Below are positions 49,710 to 58,140 of a DNA stretch of 58,140 bases, piece after piece. Made by a program: the position numbers and the translations under genes. Source of the DNA: Psychromonas sp. psych-6C06 (lineage in GTDB: Bacteria; Pseudomonadota; Gammaproteobacteria; Enterobacterales; Psychromonadaceae); NCBI RefSeq assembly GCF_002835465.1, contig NZ_PIZM01000014.1:1-58140 (forward strand). Reading direction: 5' to 3'. Below the pieces are notes generated by a model. The model was not told the origin of the DNA. It made no database searches and saw only the letters and a list, made by a program, of their open reading frames with translations. The number at the start of each line of letters is the position of its first letter. Position 1 is the stretch's first letter.

Positions 49710-49961
49710 ACTTTAGGGGTGAAAAAGTAGGGCTAAAATTCTGCGCGCATTTTAACATTTATATGACAAGGGTCGAACTGTTTCTGACAAGAATTTACAA
49801 TTTCAGGGAAATCTTTGCTCTTTTTCAATTTAAAAGTGTAAAAACAGAACAATATTGCTACTTAAAATAAGATTTAATCGCTTAATGTTGTTTATCGTCT
49901 TGCATTCATCCATGATCTGCTTATGATCTATTTTAAAATTTTTTCTTAGTGATGGTACCTA

Positions 49962-51086
49962 ATGACTTTTAAATCTCTTAAATGTATTTTACTGATAACA
50001 CTGTTAGGGTTTTCTGCTTTTATACACGCAGAGCAGATAGATAATCCTTATCAAGGGAGCATTTTGGTTGAGTCTTTTGATGAAGCACAGTTAAAAGCAA
50101 AGGCGCTTAAGCAAGTGCTAATTAAAGTGTCAGGAAATGCTGAGATTGGCAGCCGTGACGAGACTAAACTGTTAATTAAAAAAACACAGCAACTACTGTC
50201 GCAATACGGTTATCGAAAAATTCAAGGTCAAGAGTACTTTTCGGCAGTCTTTGACCAAAGTAAAATCAACCAAGCAATAAAAGATATGCAACAACCCATC
50301 TGGGGGGATACTCGTCCTACTACGCTGATCTGGTTAGTCAATAACAATGAGCTCGTTTCAGATCATTTTATCAAAAAAAGTGAAGACAATGCTTTAAGCT
50401 GGTCAATACAACAGTCAGAGCAACAACGTGGTATTCGTGTTCAATTCCCGCTTATGGATTTAGATGATAATCTGGCACTTTCAATCTCCGATGTCAAAGG
50501 TCAGTTTTATGATCAGCTCAGTAGCGCATCTGCGCGTTATGAACGTGCAAATTTCGTTGCTGCAGAGTTACAGAGTGTTGCTAATGATAGGTGGAAGTTA
50601 AATTGGCAATTAATTCAAAGTGGTGCTGTTGTACAGCAAAACAACGTTCTTTTAAGTGAGACATTTGTAGGTAATAAGTCTGAGGTAGTAAAAAAGATGG
50701 TTAATGCTATTGCCGATTATTACGCTAGCCAATATGCAATCCTTGATAATCAAGGTGAAAAATTTACTCAGACAATTCATATTAAAGGCATTAATTCATT
50801 GCAGACTTTGACGCAATTAAACACGGTATTAAAAAATCTTCTCTCTATCTCTTCATATAACATTGTTAACGCACAGGGTGATCAAGTTTCTGTCACAGTG
50901 AAGCTCAACGGCGGTTTAAATAGTTTCAAAAATGCCTTAATTGCTCAATCTCAGTTACAGTTAATTGAAGACCTTCCTGCACAAGTTGAACCAGAAAATT
51001 TACTTACGGAGCCAGATGAAGATAATGGTATCGAGCCTGTCAGTGAACCGGTTAAAACCGACGAACTTTATTTTAATTGGCACTAA
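49962..51086 (+). CDS. DUF2066 exported protein
   Basis: 374 residues. Signal peptide MTFKSLKCILLITLLGFSAFIHA, then the DUF2066 core (ILVESFDEAQLKAKALKQVL; IKVSGN; QYGYRKIQGQEYFSAVFD). The function is unknown in the family, which sits upstream of hda in many gammaproteobacteria. The acidic C-terminus (LLTEPDEDNGIEPVSE) is poorly conserved. Spacing of 8 nt to the hda ATG suggests co-transcription. Confidence 0.85.
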   Translation: MTFKSLKCILLITLLGFSAFIHAEQIDNPYQGSILVESFDEAQLKAKALKQVLIKVSGNAEIGSRDETKLLIKKTQQLLSQYGYRKIQGQEYFSAVFDQSKINQAIKDMQQPIWGDTRPTTLIWLVNNNELVSDHFIKKSEDNALSWSIQQSEQQRGIRVQFPLMDLDDNLALSISDVKGQFYDQLSSASARYERANFVAAELQSVANDRWKLNWQLIQSGAVVQQNNVLLSETFVGNKSEVVKKMVNAIADYYASQYAILDNQGEKFTQTIHIKGINSLQTLTQLNTVLKNLLSISSYNIVNAQGDQVSVTVKLNGGLNSFKNALIAQSQLQLIEDLPAQVEPENLLTEPDEDNGIEPVSEPVKTDELYFNWH

Positions 51087-51094
51087 GGGAAATC

Positions 51095-51823
51095 ATGCCA
51101 CAGGATGAATTACGATTTCAATATCCGCTACTTGCACTGAAATTTCCAGATGACGAGACTTTTGCTAGCTTTTATCCTGGTCAAAATGCAGCGTTACTAA
51201 CCCAGTTAAAAAATAGTGTTGTAGGCAGTGGTGAACCGGTTCTATATATGTGGGGCGAGTCAGGTAGTGGGCGCTCACATCTCTTGCATGCTCTGTGTTC
51301 TGAAGTAGATGAGTTAGGGCGAAGTGTTGCTTATATTCCTCTTCATCACCATCAAGGAATGAGCCTTGATATTTTTGAAAATATGGAGAATATGTCGTTA
51401 CTTTGTATAGATAATATTGACGCTATAGCGGGCAATAAAAAGTGGGAAAAAGCACTTTTCGACTTTTATAATCGCTGGGTAGATACAAAAGAGCAACGCC
51501 CTAAAGGCGCTAGTTTAATTGTTTGTGCCAACAACTTACCCAAGCAGATTGGTATTAAGCTGAAAGATTTAGTGTCACGTTTAGAGTGGGGCGCATGTTA
51601 CCACTTAGCGCCATTAAACGACGAAGAGAAACTAGGCGCATTACAGTTGCGTGCAGAGCTAAAAGGAATGAAATTACCCGTTGATGTTGGGCGCTTTTTA
51701 TTAAATCGGCTTTCTCGCGAAATGGATTTATTGCTCAATACCTTAGACCGTTTAGATAATGCTTCGCTTGAAGCACAACGCAAACTCACCATTCCTTTTG
51801 TGAAAGAGGTGCTTGGCCTGTAA
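51095..51823 (+). CDS. hda: DnaA regulatory inactivator Hda
   Basis: 242 residues from ATG 51095 (ribosome site aaggga). Related to the DnaA AAA+ domain: YMWGESGSGRSHLLHALCSE (Walker A variant), LLCIDNIDAIAGNKKWEKAL (Walker B), and the C-terminal LDRLDNASLEAQRKLTIPFV which closely matches E. coli Hda. The N-terminal QYPLLALKFPDDETFASF provides the sliding-clamp-binding region. With the clamp it promotes hydrolysis of DnaA-ATP after initiation. Confidence 0.95.
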   Translation: MPQDELRFQYPLLALKFPDDETFASFYPGQNAALLTQLKNSVVGSGEPVLYMWGESGSGRSHLLHALCSEVDELGRSVAYIPLHHHQGMSLDIFENMENMSLLCIDNIDAIAGNKKWEKALFDFYNRWVDTKEQRPKGASLIVCANNLPKQIGIKLKDLVSRLEWGACYHLAPLNDEEKLGALQLRAELKGMKLPVDVGRFLLNRLSREMDLLLNTLDRLDNASLEAQRKLTIPFVKEVLGL

Positions 51824-52335
51824 AAATAGTTATTTTCTATTCAATACAGGCTTATACCTGCCAGTTATACCGATCAATGACAGCTAAATGCCACTTATAT
51901 ATTACTTGGTAACTGTGATTGCCTCTTATGGAAAATCAAGTTAAGTATAGGTTCTGAAGAAAGGAGCACCTTTAATCAAAATTCGAGGTTCCTAGCATGT
52001 AATTAAAGCCTACTGGTGGTTTTGCATATACGAGGATCTTGTTTATGTAAAACATGTAGGCTTTTTACTCGATTAGATATTCTTAGCTAGCTTCTAAAGA
52101 GCTCTACCTCTAGAAGCGAATAACCCCTTAGTTATAAAAGATCGCCTACACTGTAGTTTAGGTGCCTACTACTTAATAACTCAACTACTCAAAAGAGCAT
52201 TATGAATAGTTACAATGACAGTAATTCTCAATTCTGATTATTTATAAGTAGGAGCACTTTAGCCATGAGTGGTACCACTTACAGTACTACTTTAAATCGT
52301 AGATGTCAGTGTACCTCCTCGTTTCCTATGGACAT
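51824..52335. other. Intergenic region between hda and ssrA
   Basis: About 510 nt without a supported gene. It holds the hairpin at 52006-52066. A 42-codon frame at 52265 runs into the ssrA terminator and is not credible. Confidence 0.5.
52006..52066 (+). terminator. Terminator-like hairpin downstream of hda
   Basis: Arms aaagcctac (52006-52014) and gtaggcttt (52056-52064), followed by two more T; the loop is about 41 nt. It lies 180 nt after the hda stop. Confidence 0.5.
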
Positions 52336-52380
52336 AAAAAAAGCCCGCAACATCAATTGGTTATTGATATTACAGGCTTT
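52336..52380 (-). terminator. Rho-independent terminator of ssrA
   Basis: On the minus strand: aaagcctgtaatatcaat, loop aacca, attgatgttgcgggcttt, then a T run (A run at 52336-52342 on the plus strand). It begins 32 nt after the tmRNA 3' end. Confidence 0.85.
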
Positions 52381-52411
52381 AGTTGGCTACTAATATTTTA
52401 GAGCCTATAGG

Positions 52412-52766
52412 TGGTGGAGATGGGGGGAGTCGAACCCCCGTCCGAAAAACCTCCGCCTTCGGTACTACATGCTTAGTCTATCTTTTAGTTAACTCTCGAC
52501 ACTCCGACAGACAGGATTGCTAAGAGCGAGTTCGATACTATTTCGCGGTTCACCCTCGAACAAGGTTCCCTCGCTATCCAAATGTAAATGACCTTCCGAA
52601 TCCCTGCCCATAGGAGAAACGTGGGTGGAAGGCTAGCTAGCCTAAGCTGCTAGAGCGTAGTTATCGTCGTTTGCAACTATAACTTTGACGGCTTTTTACG
52701 AGGCCAGCCGTCACCTCGGCATGCACCTTGGGTTTCAAGAATCTCGTCGAGTCCTAAATCATCCCC
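52412..52766 (-). ncRNA. ssrA: Transfer-messenger RNA (tmRNA)
   Basis: 355 nt. The 5' end GGGGATG pairs with CATCTCC before the 3' CCA to form the acceptor stem; GTTCGACTCCCCCC is the T-arm. The 5' region GACTCGACGAGATTC and AAACCCAAGGTGCATGCCGAGG (read in parts) matches bacterial tmRNA. The tag reading frame at 52642-52674 encodes ANDDNYALAA then TAG, the resume codon being GCA. Rescues stalled ribosomes together with SmpB, encoded next on the same strand. Confidence 0.97.
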
Positions 52767-52875
52767 ACAGGTATTTCATTATTCACTTAGTAAGACAGCG
52801 ATTAACGAAATTAGTTTAACAAAACATTGAACAACAATATAGCGTTACTTTGCCTGTTGTTGTTTAACTGCTTGT

Positions 52876-53361
52876 TTATCGAACGTCATGCTTCATCATG
52901 CGTTCTTTTTGAACTTTCCATTCACGATCTTTTACGTCTGCTCGTTTATCGTGATCTTGTTTACCTTTTGCAAGTGCAAAAGAGATTTTTACCCAAGCCT
53001 TTTTCCAATACATAGAGACTGGAATAATAGAGTAACCTTGGCGTTCAACTTTACCAATTAGGTTATCTATTTCACGACGCTTAAGTAGGAGCTTTCTGTA
53101 GCGTAGCGGATCACAGACCACATGGGTTGATGCTGCAATCAAAGGGGGAATTGTCGCGTTTAATAACCAAGCTTCACCATCCTTTAAGAAAATGTAGCTA
53201 TCGGCGATATTTGCTTTTCCTGCACGTAACGATTTCACTTCCCAACCTTGTAGTTCAAGTCCCGCTTCAAAGCGTTCTTCTAGGTGGTACTCGTGACTCG
53301 CACGTTTATTGCGTGCAATCGTATTTTCGTTGTTTTTAGTTTTTTTATTTTTCTTAGCCAT
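52876..53361 (-). CDS. smpB: SsrA-binding protein SmpB
   Basis: 161 residues. Family motifs: [40 protein letters not shown] and the basic C-terminus ([20 protein letters not shown]) that acts in the A site. Binds tmRNA and delivers it to stalled ribosomes. Located just upstream of ssrA on the same strand; divergent from ratA. Confidence 0.97.
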   Translation of the reverse strand: MAKKNKKTKNNENTIARNKRASHEYHLEERFEAGLELQGWEVKSLRAGKANIADSYIFLKDGEAWLLNATIPPLIAASTHVVCDPLRYRKLLLKRREIDNLIGKVERQGYSIIPVSMYWKKAWVKISFALAKGKQDHDKRADVKDREWKVQKERMMKHDVR

Positions 53362-53475
53362 AGTCTGACATTGTAACCTTGATTGAATTAAAAATGCTAT
53401 TTCAATTTATGATTTATTTTATGCGTTAGTGTAAACTTGGCGTTTTTTATTTCAAGCATTTAAAGAGTTTAATCA

Positions 53476-53913
53476 ATGGCAGAAGTATCACGTAGCGCAT
53501 TGTTGATGTATAGCGCCGATGAAATGTATAAGTTAGTTAATGACGTGAGCGCGTATCCTGAATTTTTACCTGGTTGTGTTGATGCAAAGATACTAACCCA
53601 TGTTGATGATACCATGAGTGCGTCAGTGGTTGTTTCAAAGGCTGGCATTAAACAAGAGTTCACCACTGAAAATAGGTTGTCTTCTGGGCGTGCGATTGAA
53701 ATGAATTTAGTTGACGGACCATTTAAGCATCTAAGCGGTGGGTGGCGTTTTTTACCGCTTGATGAACAAGCATGTAAAGTGAGTTTAGATTTAAAGTTTG
53801 AGTTTAGTAGTAAGCTAGTAGAAGTGGCATTTGGACGTATTTTTAATGAGTTGGTCGGCTCTATGGTGAAGTCTTTTTCAGAGCGCGCAAAAATTGTTTA
53901 TGGGGTGAGATAA
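53476..53913 (+). CDS. ratA: RatA-family START-like protein (ubiquinone-binding COQ10-type / ribosome association toxin)
   Basis: 145 residues of the SRPBCC fold. SRSALLMYSADEMYKLVNDV, YPEFLPGCVDAKIL and SMVKSFSERAKIVYG are hallmarks. In E. coli RatA has been reported to block 70S formation, while the COQ10 homologues carry ubiquinone; which applies here is not told by sequence. Overlaps rnfH by 1 nt. Confidence 0.93.
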   Translation: MAEVSRSALLMYSADEMYKLVNDVSAYPEFLPGCVDAKILTHVDDTMSASVVVSKAGIKQEFTTENRLSSGRAIEMNLVDGPFKHLSGGWRFLPLDEQACKVSLDLKFEFSSKLVEVAFGRIFNELVGSMVKSFSERAKIVYGVR

Positions 53914-54200
53914 TGTCGATGATTGAAATTGAAGTTGTTTATGGTTTACCTCATAAACAGGTATTACTATCATTACCTGTACCTGAAGGAAGTTCAATTG
54001 AGGAATCAATTAAACTTTCTGGAATAACGGGGCATTTCCCTGAGATTGTCCCGAGTGAGGCAACTGTGGGTATTTTTAGTCGTCCTGAAAAGTTACAAAC
54101 CATTGTTAAAGCTGGCGACCGCATTGAAATTTACCGGCCATTGATTGCAGACCCAAAAGAGATGCGTAAATTACGTGCCGCTAAAATGGCGAAAAAGTAA
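53913..54200 (+). CDS. RnfH-family (RatB) ubiquitin-like-fold protein
   Basis: 95 residues. MIEIEVVYGLPHKQVLLSLP opening and the central GIFSRPEKLQTIVKAGDRIE then IYRPLIADPKEMRK are typical of RnfH/RatB (beta-grasp fold). Function unclear; conserved partner of ratA. The ATG overlaps the ratA stop (taatg). Confidence 0.92.
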   Translation: MSMIEIEVVYGLPHKQVLLSLPVPEGSSIEESIKLSGITGHFPEIVPSEATVGIFSRPEKLQTIVKAGDRIEIYRPLIADPKEMRKLRAAKMAKK

Positions 54201-55001
54201 TATCATACATTAGAACGGCTCAATTTAGGATAGACATAACTTATGTAGTGCTGAGTATCTCTATTTTGCAAACTTATTTAGTAAGTCTGCTCGCGACGTC
54301 CGTGGCGAGCAACTCCCCATACACAGATCAATCTATTTTTATCACAACTGACGTTTTTATATTCTTTTTGTTTGCCGTTTGTTCAATTATCCGGAGTAAA
54401 AAAGAGAAAAGATTGCTGAACCGGCAGGGCAACATTTTTTGAGCAACTTTACTGTATTTTCGGCTATTGATGTACGACCACAATGTATAGAAACTAAGTT
54501 GTCAATAAAGAGCGATTCAAACAGGTAAGGCCGACCTTCAACAGACCGTTAGGGTCAGAAGTCGCTCCTCAACTTGAGCCCGTATATAAGCCAGCATTTA
54601 ACTGTTAACTTTGTTTGTAATTTCTTTTTGACATACGGTTGGAATCCATCTTGGCCCTAGGCTAATCATTTGATTTTTAAAGTTGTGAAAGGTGAAATGA
54701 CAATAAGTTATTCATAAATACGATTAATTTATCAATTATGGTAAATTTCACATTTTCGTCGATTACAGTCTAAACTTAACGATTTGGTTACAAAAGTTTT
54801 TAAAAGCTATTAGCTAATATCATATCGGAAGCTTTGACATTGAAAGCATCACCGTTATGCTGTATTTTTAGCTGAATTCTTGTTAAGTATGGTACTTTTT
54901 GTTTATGTGCTGTAAGTGACGTTGAATTCGTCAATCGATTGAAAAATAGATGCTTTTGCTTCCGCTTTTGTTGGTAACTATAGGTAATAAAGGATTAATC
55001 C
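54201..55001. other. Long intergenic region before the giant adhesin gene
   Basis: 800 nt. A 64-codon GTG frame at 54248 has no family signal and is not called. From about 54680 the sequence becomes very AT-rich and probably holds the adhesin promoter and leader; no exact promoter or operator could be placed. The frame of the adhesin has a stop (TAA, 54996) just before its ATG. Confidence 0.5.
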
Positions 55002-58000
55002 ATGAGTGATAATGTGAATAATAATGAAGATCAATTAAAAGAATCTCAAAATGAGGCTGACTTAATTGAAAACACAAATGGTATTCTTACTGAGCCAAAT
55101 TTAATTGAAGATGAAGTATTAGCTGAAATAGAAGCTATACAAGCCGCTATTGCAGAAGATGAAACTCCGATTGAAGAGATTGAAACTGCCGCTGGCGAAA
55201 ACAGCGACGGTGGAAGTTCTTCTGCTGTTGATTTTACGCGTGACGGATCTGAGACACTTGCTAGTACAGACTTTCAGACTGCTAGTTTTGCATTTAATGC
55301 AGTGACTAACGAATTCATCGATACAAATAATTTTGTATTGACGACAACAAATAATGCGGATACATCTGGTTCAACACCATCAATCATTGGAACAACAACC
55401 TCTCCCTCTTCGCCAATAGTACCTTCTGCAGATAGTTCGCTCAGTGCACAGTTTACTGATAACTTTGTATCTGGTGTGAGTTACAACACCTCATCTGGTT
55501 TGTCCGGATTTACAGGCGATACAGGCACTGCGGGCGAGTTTAAATATAACATCGGTGATGTCATTACATTTAAAGTGGGTGATGTGATCATTGCTGAGTT
55601 TAATGCAGATGCTATCAATGGCGATATTTTGTTTCTGCAAGATATATCGGGCCATGACTTAACAGAAAATAACGCTAGTCATATAGAAAATATGGCAATA
55701 TTTTTACAAGGCTTGGACAGTGATTTAAGTGACTCCAATAGTGCCGATGGTATTTTACGAACAGATAGCCTCGTCAATAATGAAGCTTCTTACGCTACTA
55801 ATATTACTATAAGTGAAGCGATTCATGAGGCGTTTATTAATTATATTGATCCAACAACAGGGCTGCCATTAGATATTACCTCTTCAGGTAAAGAGATGAT
55901 TTCGCAAGCATTGGCTTCAGTTGGTATAGAATTTACAAGAGATACAGAACGCGATGAAAGTGGAGAAAATACCTTCGAGTCTATCGCGATGGAACATGTT
56001 ACTGAAACCATCCAAGAGCTTGCAGGGGACAGAACACCTGAGCAAGCAGATGAGCGTGAAATAGACACAATTGAAGTACCTGGTGGATTGATTAACTTTA
56101 ATTTCCAAGAAGCAGATGGAGTAATCACTTTTACTACTGATGATTTACTTGTTGGTGCAATTGGTCAGCAGGTAATTACTGCGAATTTACTCGTTGATAA
56201 TGTTAGGTTATCTGCTGCTTTTGAAAACATCGGTACATTAGTTGATAACGGTGATGGCAATTACGAGATTCAACTGAATGAAGGAGTAACAGGTAAAGAG
56301 TTGGAAGGACTCGCTATTGATTATCGAGTTGAAGATTGGACGGTAAGTAAAGAAGTAACCTCACAAACATTAGACAGTTTTAAATCCCACCTTTCGGCAA
56401 ATATCGAAGATGTACAAGAAGATGCTGGTTTTAATCAATTTACATTAAACAGCACACTCAGCTTTCAGCAAGATTCTCAGTTGCAAATTAATTTTTCAAG
56501 TGAATTATTAAGTCAACAACTAACAGCCCAAATAACGCAAGAGTTAGCTGATTTAGGTAAAACAGCGGTTACGGAAAATGGCGTTTTACAAATTGCAGAG
56601 TATGCTGATGACTTCACCGTACCTCTTGAGTACTCAAATGATGGAGGAGTTACTTGGACTGCAATGACAGTCGTAAGTATTGATACAACAGGTAATATTC
56701 CTCGCCCAATATTTGGTTTTGAATTAGCGTCAGGCAATAGCAGTGTTGAAATTCGTGTTCCAATTTTTGATGATGTTACGGAAGAACCAACAGAATATTT
56801 TCGAGCTGAAATAACGGGTGACAATTTTTACGATGAAACTATCGTATTTGCGATAGAAGACAATGATTCAGTTGCATCAGTTCTACCACAAATTGATATC
56901 GATTATGTATTGATCACTGAAGGGCAAGGCGAGGCTATTTTTACTCTAACACTCAGTGAAAAAAGTGATGATGTGATCACCGTCGAATATGATACGGCTG
57001 AGTTATCTGCAAAGTTTGGAGTGGACTTTGAAGCAACTTCAGGGATTGCGATTTTTCAACCAGGTCAAACAACAGCAGAAATTAAGATTGCAATTGTTGA
57101 TGATCTAATAAGTGAAATTTCACCTGAATTTGCACTGATAAACCTTTCAAATGCAACCAACGCGGTAATTAATGATGCACAGGGAACATTACGTATTTTT
57201 GATAATGATTACCCTGTTAACCTAAGTGTATCATCTCCTGAAGTTAACGAAGGTGAGCAAGCAGTATTTACCGTTAACATAGAAAAAGAGTTAGGTGGCA
57301 AACCAGAATCGCTTGCATTAGTTAACTTATCACTTTCAAATGGCACTGCCGTCGATCCACAAGATTTCGACAGTTCAACTTTAAGAGTATTTTATGGCGA
57401 AACTTCTAATCCACAATATTTAGACTTCGATGGTAGAGGCAATGTTATTTTACCGATAGGTGTAACCAGTTTAACTGTGATTGTAGATACAGTAAATGAC
57501 AGTGTTTTCGAACAACCTGAGGATTTTTCTTTAACAGTTAAAGTCGCAAATGCTCAAGCGACAGGTAACGTAACTATTTTAGATAATGATACTAATTTAG
57601 CTCCAACGCTAACTGCAGAAAATGGTCAAATGGATGAAGATGGTGGTAGCGTAACAGTTAAATTTGAAGCAAAAGATACTGATGGCACAATTGTTTCAAC
57701 TGTTGCAACGGTACCTGCCGAGCAAGGCACTGTAGTTGTGAATGATGATGGTACTTATACTTTTACCCCTGTTAAAGATTTTAATGGCGAAGCAACTATA
57801 ACTCTGGTTACCGAAGATAGTGAAGGTGCAACGAGTTCGACGACATCAAAAGTTGTGGTCAATGCTATTAATGATAAACCATCTGAAATAGTCTTAGATA
57901 ATTTGACTGTGAATGAGAATGATATAGGGGCCGTAATCGGCAAACTCAGTACCACTGATGTTGACGATGGCGACAGTCATACCTACACGGTTGATGACAA

Positions 58001-58140
58001 CCGATTTGAAGTCGTTAATGGTGAGTTAAAACTCAAAGAGGGAATTAGCTTAGATCACGAAACACAAGACAGTATCGTGGTGAAAGTCACCTCAACGGAC
58101 AGCGGTCAACTGAGCACCGAGCAGAGCTTCACCATTGCCG
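55002..58140 (+). CDS. N-terminal part of a giant type-I-secreted surface adhesin (LapA/BapA-like), cut by the window edge
   Basis: ATG with an aaagga ribosome site; 1046 codons open to the end of the window. Residues 45-95 (LAEIEAIQAAIAEDETPIEE then IETAAGENSDGGSSSAVDF) match the LapA region around the TAAG site that the protease LapG cuts. A poorly conserved 120-residue alpha/beta module follows (GDVITFKVGDVIIAEFNADA). Near nt 56540-56870, 56890-57200 and 57215-57590 are three Calx-beta-type modules, each ending in an E/DDND or DNDY motif. From nt 57600 cadherin-like repeats begin (NLAPTLTAENGQMDEDGGSV; NDKPSEIVLDNLTVNENDIG). Expected on the cell surface for biofilm attachment; secretion and Ca-binding RTX parts would lie further right. 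Confidence 0.85.
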   Translation, partial: MSDNVNNNEDQLKESQNEADLIENTNGILTEPNLIEDEVLAEIEAIQAAIAEDETPIEEIETAAGENSDGGSSSAVDFTRDGSETLASTDFQTASFAFNAVTNEFIDTNNFVLTTTNNADTSGSTPSIIGTTTSPSSPIVPSADSSLSAQFTDNFVSGVSYNTSSGLSGFTGDTGTAGEFKYNIGDVITFKVGDVIIAEFNADAINGDILFLQDISGHDLTENNASHIENMAIFLQGLDSDLSDSNSADGILRTDSLVNNEASYATNITISEAIHEAFINYIDPTTGLPLDITSSGKEMISQALASVGIEFTRDTERDESGENTFESIAMEHVTETIQELAGDRTPEQADEREIDTIEVPGGLINFNFQEADGVITFTTDDLLVGAIGQQVITANLLVDNVRLSAAFENIGTLVDNGDGNYEIQLNEGVTGKELEGLAIDYRVEDWTVSKEVTSQTLDSFKSHLSANIEDVQEDAGFNQFTLNSTLSFQQDSQLQINFSSELLSQQLTAQITQELADLGKTAVTENGVLQIAEYADDFTVPLEYSNDGGVTWTAMTVVSIDTTGNIPRPIFGFELASGNSSVEIRVPIFDDVTEEPTEYFRAEITGDNFYDETIVFAIEDNDSVASVLPQIDIDYVLITEGQGEAIFTLTLSEKSDDVITVEYDTAELSAKFGVDFEATSGIAIFQPGQTTAEIKIAIVDDLISEISPEFALINLSNATNAVINDAQGTLRIFDNDYPVNLSVSSPEVNEGEQAVFTVNIEKELGGKPESLALVNLSLSNGTAVDPQDFDSSTLRVFYGETSNPQYLDFDGRGNVILPIGVTSLTVIVDTVNDSVFEQPEDFSLTVKVANAQATGNVTILDNDTNLAPTLTAENGQMDEDGGSVTVKFEAKDTDGTIVSTVATVPAEQGTVVVNDDGTYTFTPVKDFNGEATITLVTEDSEGATSSTTSKVVVNAINDKPSEIVLDNLTVNENDIGAVIGKLSTTDVDDGDSHTYTVDDNRFEVVNGELKLKEGISLDHETQDSIVVKVTSTDSGQLSTEQSFTIA

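Noticed and set aside
52265-52393. Short ATG frame (42 codons) downstream of ssrA
   Set aside because: Runs through the ssrA terminator and has no family signal.
54248-54442. 64-codon GTG frame after the rnfH-like gene, with one hydrophobic stretch
   Set aside because: Weak start, no ribosome site, no similarity recognised; more likely chance.

Overview
The window is a chromosomal segment of an AT-rich marine gammaproteobacterium. Gene order is classic for the class (hemA-prfA-prmC-sirB2-sirB1-kdsA, ygdD-like gene then rlmM, ribD-ribE-ribB-ribH-nusB, purM-purN, DUF2066-hda, ssrA/smpB/ratA/rnfH). Together with the two-partner adhesin, a large Calx-beta adhesin and the many short non-coding repeats, it looks most like a Psychromonas/Moritella/Alteromonadales genome. 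That placement is inference from gene content only.

Layout. 1-5.3 kb: 3' part of a two-partner-secretion exoprotein (TpsA) and its outer-membrane transporter (TpsB). 5.4-15.3 kb: an orphan type VI secretion (T6SS) payload island in one orientation: Hcp, VgrG, DUF6484 protein, DUF2169 protein, DUF4150 PAAR-like tip, TIGR02270-type protein, a degenerate ketoacyl-synthase-fold protein, a DUF2235/Tle1-type phospholipase, a DUF2931-type lipoprotein (probable immunity) and a small membrane protein. No sheath, baseplate or ATPase genes are present, so the machine must be encoded elsewhere. 15.3-19.4 kb: two unrecognised genes (a membrane protein and a TPR protein) followed by decayed reading frames, one of which looks like a frameshifted Imm11/DUF1629 immunity gene. 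19.7-27.4 kb: scattered genes (chemoreceptor, PEP-CTERM-like C-type lectin, probable Zur-controlled COG0523 GTPase, GFA protein, EttA, sulfotransferase, a prepilin fragment). 27.6-35.2 kb: glyA, an orphan NgoFVII-like restriction endonuclease, nrdR and the riboflavin genes with nusB. 35.5-38.7 kb: DUF445 protein, diguanylate cyclase, msrA, bamE. 38.9-47.8 kb: the hemA-to-kdsA block, DUF423, rlmM, murQ, lrgA/lrgB-like pair. 48-54.2 kb: purN/purM, DUF2066, hda, tmRNA, smpB, ratA, rnfH. 55.0 kb to the end: N-terminal part of a very large surface adhesin that runs out of the window.

Themes. The left side is antagonism and adhesion: the Hcp/VgrG/PAAR-like proteins form the T6SS tube and spike, the DUF2169, TIGR02270 and ketoacyl-synthase-like proteins probably serve loading of the lipase, and the lipoprotein protects the producer. 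The middle and right are mostly housekeeping. About ten copies of a 75-165 bp palindromic-ended repeat (a MITE-like family not explained by any gene) sit in the intergenic gaps and are the most striking non-coding structure. No tRNA, rRNA, CRISPR array, complete insertion sequence or prophage was seen.
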